Assembly (NCBI GenBank): GCA_902784305.1
Contig: CACZUK010000050.1
Span: 1 to 32,446, forward strand
DNA length: 32,446 bases
From: Oscillospiraceae bacterium
Lineage (GTDB): Bacteria; Bacillota; Clostridia; Oscillospirales; Oscillospiraceae
Direction: 5' to 3'
In this document: positions 27,427 to 32,446 of the stretch, in pieces
How positions within the stretch are numbered: the first letter of the stretch is position 1
Layout: each line of letters starts with the position of its first letter
The notes under the pieces: model-generated
What the model saw: only the letters and a program-made list of their open reading frames with translations
Databases searched by the model: none
Told to the model about the DNA's origin: nothing
Translations under genes and position numbers: made by a program

Positions 27427-27455
27427 ATGATAGCACGTTTTGCCCATTGTGTCCA
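27427..27455 (-). promoter_or_regulatory. Promoter of the NfeD/SPFH operon
   Basis: Minus strand TGGACA (27450-27455), 17 bp, TATCAT (27427-27432), with TGC before the -10, about 60 bp upstream of the GTG start. Confidence 0.65.
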
Positions 27456-27594
27456 TGACGAAATGATTACCATTGATTAAATTTTAATGATAAAGGAATG
27501 ATAAAGCCGTTTCAAGCCCCGCGGCCCCGGCGCTGCACGGGCGTTTTGCACCGAAAAGGGGGGAGAATTTTCGAAATGTTCACAGCTTTGGCTC

Positions 27595-27623
27595 TTGCGG
27601 CGGCGCAGCGCGGGCGCTATAAT
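27595..27623 (+). promoter_or_regulatory. Promoter of the RlmL-type methyltransferase gene
   Basis: TTGCGG (27595-27600), 17 bp, TATAAT (27618-27623), 80 bp before the ATG at 27704. Between the two divergent promoters (27456-27594) I see no gene. Confidence 0.65.
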
Positions 27624-27703
27624 AGGGGCTGCACGCGCCGCGGCCCGGCACAGGGCGGCGGAGTGCGCGTTCCAATCCGTATGATTTGCCCCAAGGTGAG
27701 CGC

Positions 27704-28822
27704 ATGAACTGTCTGTTTGAAATTCCCTGTCTGCTGGGGCTGGAGAAGGTCGTGGCGGATGAGCTGAAAAAATTGAAGATGGCCGAGGTCCGCGCGGAAA
27801 ATGGCCGGGTGCTCTGCCGGGGCGGCCTGGCGGACATCCCGCGGCTGAACCTCAACCTGCGCTGCGGGGCCAGAGTGCTGCTGGTGCTCGCCCGCTTCCG
27901 GGCCGTCAGCTTTGAGGAGCTGTTCCAGGGCACGAGGGCCGTGGCCTGGCAGGACTGGATTCCCCAGGGCTGGGAGTTCCCGGTGACGGGCTATTCCATC
28001 AATTCCCAGCTCCACAGCGTCCCCGCCTGCCAGTCCATCGTGAAAAAGGCCGTCTCCCAGAAGCTGGGGGAGGTCTACCACACCCAATGGCTGAACGAGG
28101 ACGGCCCCCGCTGCCAGATTCGCTTCTCCATCTTCAAGGATCAGGTGGATTTGTGCCTGGACACCAGCGGTCAGGGCCTCTACAAGCGGGGCTATCGGGC
28201 CGTGAACAACGGCGCGCCCCTGCGGGAGACCCTGGCGGCGGCGCTGGTGCTGCTCTCGGGCTACAAGGGCTTCGACCCCTTCTGCGACCCCTTCTGCGGC
28301 TCCGGCACCATCCCCATCGAGGCCGCCCTCATCGCCCGGAACCGGGCGCCGGGCCTGAACCGCTCCTTTGACGCCCAACGCTGGACCACACTGGGCACGA
28401 AGATGTGGATGAACGCCGTGGAGGAGGCCCTGGACAAGGAGTACCACCGTGGCTACGACATCTGGGGCGGGGACATCGACCCCAGGTGCGTGGAGCTCTC
28501 CCGGGCCAACGCGGAGAAGGCGGAGGTGGAGGACACCGTCCGCTTTGAGCAGTACGACGCCCGGCGCTTCTACTCCACCTCGGACTACGGCCGTCTGGTC
28601 ACCAATCCGCCCTACGGCGAGCGGATGATGGGCCAGAAGGAGGTGGCGGAGCTCTACCGGGCCTTCGGGCACAGCGTGCGGCTGCTGCCGCCCTTCTGGC
28701 GGGTGAGCATCCTCTCCAGCCACACGGAGTTTGAGGAGCTCTTCGGCCAGCGGGCCAGGAAGAAGCGCAAGCTGTACAACGGCATGATGAAATGCGATTT
28801 GTTCCAGTATGGAAAAGTGTGA
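27704..28822 (+). CDS. THUMP-domain class I RNA methyltransferase (RlmL/YpsC type)
   Basis: This 372-residue SAM-dependent methyltransferase is expected to methylate a guanine N2 of 23S rRNA. An N-terminal ferredoxin-like and THUMP region (about 1-155) binds RNA. It is followed by DTSGQGLYKRGYRAVNNGAP, the SAM motif DPFCGSGTIPIEAA (195-208), GGDIDPRCVELSRANA (motif II) and the catalytic TNPPYGERM (300-308). The ATG at 27704 is preferred because AAGGTGAG lies just upstream; a TTG at 27686 would add six residues. It lacks the second methyltransferase domain (RlmK) of the long E. coli RlmL. It is followed 18 bp later by the PrsA-like lipoprotein. Confidence 0.92.
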   Translation: MNCLFEIPCLLGLEKVVADELKKLKMAEVRAENGRVLCRGGLADIPRLNLNLRCGARVLLVLARFRAVSFEELFQGTRAVAWQDWIPQGWEFPVTGYSINSQLHSVPACQSIVKKAVSQKLGEVYHTQWLNEDGPRCQIRFSIFKDQVDLCLDTSGQGLYKRGYRAVNNGAPLRETLAAALVLLSGYKGFDPFCDPFCGSGTIPIEAALIARNRAPGLNRSFDAQRWTTLGTKMWMNAVEEALDKEYHRGYDIWGGDIDPRCVELSRANAEKAEVEDTVRFEQYDARRFYSTSDYGRLVTNPPYGERMMGQKEVAELYRAFGHSVRLLPPFWRVSILSSHTEFEELFGQRARKKRKLYNGMMKCDLFQYGKV

Positions 28823-28840
28823 AAAATGGAGGTTATCCCG

Positions 28841-30142
28841 ATGAACAAGAAATTTATCGCCCTGATTTTGGCTCTGGCCATGGCCCTGAGCCTGCTCACC
28901 GGCTGCAACAGCGGCAAGAGCGGTGACGCTTCCGCCTCCGCCGCCACGGACCCCGCCGATGAGCAGACCAAACTCATCATGGAGGCCGTGGCCCAGGTCA
29001 TCCCCGAGGAGGCCCAGGCGGACGTGGTGAGCTACCTCACCGACGGCGCGGTGAAGGCCGACACCGTTATCCTGAAGGCCGGTGACAAGGACGTCACCGC
29101 CGGCTACTACCTCTTCTGGCTGGGCCGGGAGCTGAGCAGCGTGAGCTCCTACTTCTCCCAGTACGGGATGACCATGGACCTGGACCAGGAGTTCAGCGAG
29201 GGCCAGAGCCTGCTGGACTACCTGAAGGAGCAGTCCCTCAGCGCCGTGAAGACCTACTGCGCCATTGAGCAGAAGGCGGAGGAGAAGGGCGTCAAGCTCA
29301 GCGCCGAGCAGGAGAAGCAGCTGGAGGAGTACGTCGCCAGCCTGGACACCGCCTCCGTCACCTACTACGGCACCACCGTGGAGGACCAGCGCGCCACCTA
29401 CACCCAGAACCTGCTCAGCGACGCCCTGAACGGCAAGCTCAAGGAGACCGGCGAGCTCAACGCCACCGACGAGACCATGGCCGACTACGTCAAGGACAAC
29501 GGCTACTACAACTGCCGCTACCTCCTCTTCGAGGTCGCCCAGGACGCCGACGAGAAGACCGACGCCGAGCAGAAGGCCAAGGCTCAGGCCGCCTATGACG
29601 AGCTGAGCAAGCTCTCCGGCGAGGAACAGCTGAAAAAGTTCCAGGAGTACCAGAAGGAGAACCCTGACGGCAACACCGACGAGTTCCAGTTCGACGCCAC
29701 CTCCACCATCGACGAGGGCTTCCGCGCCAAGGTCGAGGGCATGGAGGAGAACGAGCTGGGCATGACCGACAAGACCAGCTTCGGCTACTTCGTGCTGCTG
29801 CGCCTGCCTGTGAACACCGAGACTCTGAAGGAGAACTACCTGTCCGAGGCGTACTCCAACCTGGTGAAGCAGTGGGTCGAGGAGCTTCCGGTCGAGGAGA
29901 CTGAGGAGATGAAGAAGCTGGACCAGAAGGTCGCCGCCACCAAGCTGCTGGAGCTCCAGTCCAGCATGAACGACGCCGCCCAGAAGGCCGTTGCCGCCGC
30001 TGACGCCTCCTCCGCGGAGGGCTCCGCCGCAGCCATTGCCGAAGCCTCTGTGGTGGCCGACGCCGCTGCTTCCACTGACGCCGAAGCCTCTGTGGTGGCC
30101 GACGCCGCTGCTTCCACTGACGCCGACGCCTCCGCCTCCTGA
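28841..30142 (+). CDS. PrsA/SurA-like lipoprotein (peptidyl-prolyl isomerase family) with a repetitive Ala/Ser tail
   Basis: This 433-residue lipoprotein resembles extracytoplasmic foldases. The ATG at 28841 has GGAGG 8 bp upstream and begins a lipoprotein signal (MNKKFIALILALAMALSLLT, Cys22). The body is Glu/Lys/Tyr-rich and helical, as in SurA-N/PrsA chaperone domains (LLDYLKEQSLSAVKTYCAIE, KGVKLSAEQEKQLEEYV). A weak PPIC-like stretch (NCRYLLFEVAQDADEKTDAE ... ELGMTDKTSFGYFVLLRLP) lies at about 220-330. The last ~50 residues are low complexity, including two exact copies of a 14-residue unit beginning EASVVADAAAST. Isomerase activity is uncertain. It probably helps secreted proteins fold. 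Confidence 0.78.
   Translation: MNKKFIALILALAMALSLLTGCNSGKSGDASASAATDPADEQTKLIMEAVAQVIPEEAQADVVSYLTDGAVKADTVILKAGDKDVTAGYYLFWLGRELSSVSSYFSQYGMTMDLDQEFSEGQSLLDYLKEQSLSAVKTYCAIEQKAEEKGVKLSAEQEKQLEEYVASLDTASVTYYGTTVEDQRATYTQNLLSDALNGKLKETGELNATDETMADYVKDNGYYNCRYLLFEVAQDADEKTDAEQKAKAQAAYDELSKLSGEEQLKKFQEYQKENPDGNTDEFQFDATSTIDEGFRAKVEGMEENELGMTDKTSFGYFVLLRLPVNTETLKENYLSEAYSNLVKQWVEELPVEETEEMKKLDQKVAATKLLELQSSMNDAAQKAVAAADASSAEGSAAAIAEASVVADAAASTDAEASVVADAAASTDADASAS
30041..30124 (+). repeat. Two exact 42-bp tandem repeats in the lipoprotein tail
   Basis: 30041-30082 and 30083-30124 are identical, beginning GAAGCCTCTGTGGTGGCCGA. The unit is a multiple of three, so copy-number change would keep the frame. 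Confidence 0.95.
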
Positions 30143-30174
30143 GCGGACGCCGCGCACTGAAACGGGGGATGGGT

Positions 30175-30624
30175 ATGAAAAAGCTCCTGCGGGCCATTGA
30201 GTTTGACAACGCGGTCCGGGATTTGCTGGTTTTGCCGGAGGTGCAGCGGCTGCGCGCCTATCGCCATCACCGCACCAACCGCTATGAGCACACCCTCCGG
30301 GTGGCCCGGTGGTCCTTCCGGGCGGCCCGCTGGCTGGGGCTGGATGAGCGCTCCGCCGCCCGGGGCGCCGTGCTCCACGATTTGTTCTATCACGACCGGA
30401 GCTGCCGCCCTGAGGGCTATCGCGGCTCCGCGCTGGTCCGGCACCCCCGGGAGGCCGTGGAAAACGCCCGCCGCATCACCCGGCTCACCCCCAAGGAGGA
30501 GGACATCATCCTCTCCCACATGTGGCCCGTGTCCCCGCGTCACCTGCCCCACAGCGCCGAGGCGGTGCTGGTGAATCTGGTGGACGACGTGGTGGCCGTG
30601 GGTGATTTGGCGCCGAGACATTGA
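30175..30624 (+). CDS. Small HD-domain protein (probable phosphohydrolase)
   Basis: This 149-residue protein has the HD metal-binding pattern: His39 in RYEHTLRVARWSF, His68-Asp69 in GAVLHDLFYHD, a later histidine in VRHPREAVENA, and a closing aspartate in LVNLVDDVVAV. HD proteins hydrolyse phosphate esters, often of nucleotides; the substrate is not evident. I chose the ATG at 30175, with GGGGGATGGG upstream; an ATG six bases earlier (30169) is also possible. It follows the PrsA-like gene by about 30 bp and ends at a strong terminator. Confidence 0.82.
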   Translation: MKKLLRAIEFDNAVRDLLVLPEVQRLRAYRHHRTNRYEHTLRVARWSFRAARWLGLDERSAARGAVLHDLFYHDRSCRPEGYRGSALVRHPREAVENARRITRLTPKEEDIILSHMWPVSPRHLPHSAEAVLVNLVDDVVAVGDLAPRH

Positions 30625-30643
30625 GCGCATCGGCATAAAATGC

Positions 30644-30683
30644 AAAAAAACGTCCGTTTTCTCAGGGAAACGGACGTTTTTTT
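30644..30683. terminator. Bidirectional terminator between the HD gene and bioY
   Basis: Perfect 16-bp stem AAAAAAACGTCCGTTT (30644-30659) with its complement at 30668-30683, A-run on one side and T-run on the other. It serves both the plus-strand HD gene and minus-strand bioY. Confidence 0.9.
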
Positions 30684-30690
30684 ATCGGTT

Positions 30691-31248
30691 TTACTCTTTG
30701 CACTGCTCCGGCAGCAGGTGCGCCTTCTCCAGAGCCGACCGGGTGGAGCGGCCCAACAGCAGGGCCACCGCCATCTTCCCCAGGTCGATGGGCAGGAAGG
30801 GGAACACGCACAGGCTCAGCGCGCCCCACAGGGCCGTGCCCGTCTCCAGCATGAACCAGGCCGTGCCGAAGGCGTAGAGCACCGCCGTGCCCAGCGCCAT
30901 GCCCGCCAGCACCCCGGCGGCGCGGCGGTGTGTGTGCTCCGCAGCCGTGGAGCAGAGGAGGGTCAGGAAGAGATAGCCCACCAGATAGCCCCCGGTGGGA
31001 CCGGCCAGCTTCGCCAGACCGCCCTGGTAGCCGGAGAACACCGGCAGTCCCGCCGCGCCCAGCAGCAGATAAACGGCCAGACTCGTCAGGGACTCCCGCG
31101 GCCCCAGCACATAGGAGGTCACATACAGGGCCAGGGTCATCAGGGACACCGGAATGGGGCCGATGGGCACCGTCAGAGGCCCCAGCACGCACAGCAGCGC
31201 GGCCACCAGGCCGGAGACGGTGAGAGTGTAATAGGAATGGTGCTTCAT
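30691..31248 (-). CDS. bioY: Biotin transporter BioY
   Basis: BioY is the biotin-specific S component of ECF transporters and takes up biotin across the membrane. It has 185 residues with about six membrane helices. Family motifs include GPIPVSLMTLALYVTSYVLG, the YLLLGAAGLPVFSGYQGGL segment and GPTGGYLVGYLFL. The start at 31248 follows GGAGCG. It lies downstream of the amidase on the same strand, and the amidase reading frame, if not repaired, runs through the whole of bioY in a different frame. No BirA box was recognised. Confidence 0.92.
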   Translation of the reverse strand: MKHHSYYTLTVSGLVAALLCVLGPLTVPIGPIPVSLMTLALYVTSYVLGPRESLTSLAVYLLLGAAGLPVFSGYQGGLAKLAGPTGGYLVGYLFLTLLCSTAAEHTHRRAAGVLAGMALGTAVLYAFGTAWFMLETGTALWGALSLCVFPFLPIDLGKMAVALLLGRSTRSALEKAHLLPEQCKE

Positions 31249-31289
31249 GGCAGTTTACGCTCCTGAGTGGGATGAGCCTATAGCAATCC

Positions 31290-32359
31290 TCAAAATTCTT
31301 TGCACAGTTCGGGGCGCAGAACCGCCCAGAGCTTCGTTGCAGCCCTTGGAAATCCGTCAGGATTCCCTGCGGAAGCTTCTTCTGGTAGGAGGTCTTTTGC
31401 AGCCGCGCGTCCTCCTTTTGGTTGCTCATATAGCCCATTTCCACCAGAATGGAGGGGTTTGTGGCCCAGTTCAGGCCCGGCAGGTCGTGGCGGCTGATGA
31501 GGCCCCGGTCCTTGGCCTTGGTGTGCTCCACCATGCCCTTGCACACGCGTTTGGCGGCCTTGCGGCTGAGCTTGACCAGCTTCCGGGAGCAATAGGTGGT
31601 GTCGGGCACCAGCACCTCGATGCCGTTGACCCAAGAGTTGAAGGCGCTGTTGGTGTGGACGCGGATGGTCAGCTCCGCGCCGGCCTTGGTGGCGATTTCG
31701 CAGCGCTGGACATTGTTGAGGCTGCAATGGGCGTGCTTGCGGGTCATGACCACAGTGGCGCCCTGCTCTTCCAGGGCCTTCTGGAGGCGCCTGGCAACCT
31801 TGAGGTTGAGCTTTGCCTCGCTGTAGCGGTTGTAGGGGCTGGCGGTGCCGGTGGTGCCGCCGATGACCTTTTTGGAGCTGCCCGGGGCCAGGGGCACGCT
31901 TTTCAGGGTGTGCCTGCTGCCGTGTCCGGCGTCCACGCAGATGATGTGGCCGTAGAGGGGGTAGTAGTGCACCTCGGCGGCGGCGCTGCGCTCTCCCTCA
32001 ATCTGGGCGCCCAGGAAGGAGTAGGTGGCAAGCACCTGATAGGAACATTCGCTGCCCTTGGGGGGCGTGGTATCCTCCCAGTGGTTGGATTTTGCGATGC
32101 CCAGCAGGACGCGCTTGCCGCTGTTGAGCCTGCGCCAGACCTGATAGCGCTGGGCGCCCCTTACGCTGGTCCACTTCAGGTGCACCGCCTCGTCCCGGAC
32201 CGTCGCGTGGAGGGACCTGGGAGCGGGGAGGGGACCGGGCGGCAGGACAATCTCGGCCTGGGAGAGGCTGACGGCCAGGTCGTTGTCGGCCAGGGCCGCG
32301 GGGACCAGGGGGCAGAGCAGCAGCAGGGCGATGATGAGGGCGATGAATCGACGGGACAT
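31290..32359 (-). CDS. N-acetylmuramoyl-L-alanine amidase with FN3-like domain; probable C-terminal frameshift
   Basis: This is a secreted peptidoglycan amidase that cuts the bond between muramic acid and the stem peptide. It has a signal peptide (residues 1-24, ending AALA), an FN3-like domain (about 48-132: SLHATVRDEAVHLKWTSVRG ... CSYQVLATYSF) and an Amidase_3 domain (137-338) with zinc and catalytic residues His146 (DAGHG), Glu181 (YSEAKLN), His235 (TIRVHTNS) and Glu307 (SILVEMGYMSN). The domain ends near residue 338 (31346), but the literal frame has no stop until 30662, overlapping all of bioY. The given end (31290) is the stop reached in the adjacent frame if a shift near 31345 is repaired; this is my inference. 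The start at 32359 follows GAGGAG. Confidence 0.75.
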
Positions 32360-32391
32360 CCAAAGAACTCCTCTCGTGGGACATTTTTCCC

Positions 32392-32400
32392 ATTATAGCA
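32392..32400 (-). promoter_or_regulatory. Extended -10 promoter of the amidase gene
   Basis: Minus strand TGC-TATAAT (hexamer 32392-32397) with a weak -35, about 33 bp upstream of the start codon. Confidence 0.6.
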
Positions 32401-32410
32401 CAGCGTTTGA

Positions 32411-32446
32411 CAAAAAACCAGCCCCGATTCCAAAGAATCGGGGCTG
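32411..32446 (-). terminator. Terminator of a gene beyond the right edge
   Basis: Perfect 12-bp stem CAGCCCCGATTC (32419-32430) with GAATCGGGGCTG (32435-32446), followed on the minus strand by GG and TTTTTT. It ends a minus-strand transcript entering from outside the window. Confidence 0.8.

Overview
The window looks like chromosomal core DNA from a high-GC, low-synteny member of the Clostridia, most likely a gut Oscillospiraceae-type bacterium (Flavonifractor/Lawsonibacter-like). The evidence is a SAM-I riboswitch on metK, a CIRCE operator near clpB, BioY and ECF-type vitamin uptake proteins, a TRAP transporter, a Firmicute-style fab cluster, strong AGGAGG-type ribosome sites and GC-rich codon usage. 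I see no tRNA, rRNA, phage, transposase or CRISPR array.

Layout, left to right. 1-2.5 kb (minus): start of an unidentified gene, a repeat element, a frame-disrupted OmpR-type response regulator and the lipoprotein gene that precedes it. 2.5-5.5 kb (minus): a dctQ-dctM-dctP TRAP operon with promoter and terminator. 5.6-6.6 kb (minus): an orphan TrpF-like protein lacking the catalytic residues, with two promoters and a possible attenuator. 6.6-6.9 kb: second repeat copy. 6.9-11.9 kb (minus): fatty acid synthesis operon acpP-fabD-fabG-fabF-accB-like-fabZ. The protein in the accB position keeps an AccB-like N-terminus but has no biotinyl domain. 12.0-14.6 kb (plus): SAM-I riboswitch, metK, a frame-disrupted ECF transporter S component and a GreA-type factor whose C-terminal tail is encoded by a repeat. 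14.5-15.1 kb: third repeat copy (inverted) and a candidate ~210-nt noncoding RNA on the minus strand. 15.1-17.2 kb: a ClC antiporter, a 55-residue hypothetical protein and a ribbon-helix-helix protein. 17.2-22.3 kb (minus): clpB and ftsH, i.e. protein quality control. 22.4-25.9 kb (plus): rlmB and a large membrane protein that looks like a catalytically dead P-type ATPase with an acidic, disordered N-terminus. 25.9-27.5 kb (minus): an SPFH/NfeD pair. 27.6-30.6 kb (plus): an RlmL-type rRNA methyltransferase, a PrsA-like lipoprotein and a small HD-domain protein. 30.6-32.4 kb (minus): bioY and a cell-wall amidase whose reading frame fails to stop before bioY.

Most genes are housekeeping: lipid synthesis, SAM synthesis, rRNA methylation, proteostasis and envelope. 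The less ordinary content is three proteins built on known folds but missing the catalytic or cofactor residues (AccB-like, TrpF-like, P-type-ATPase-like), a REP/MITE-like repeat found at gene 3' ends, and a candidate structured RNA. Three genes (response regulator, ECF S component, amidase) carry apparent frame disruptions, which may be real or assembly errors. All assignments were made by reading motifs; no database search was possible.
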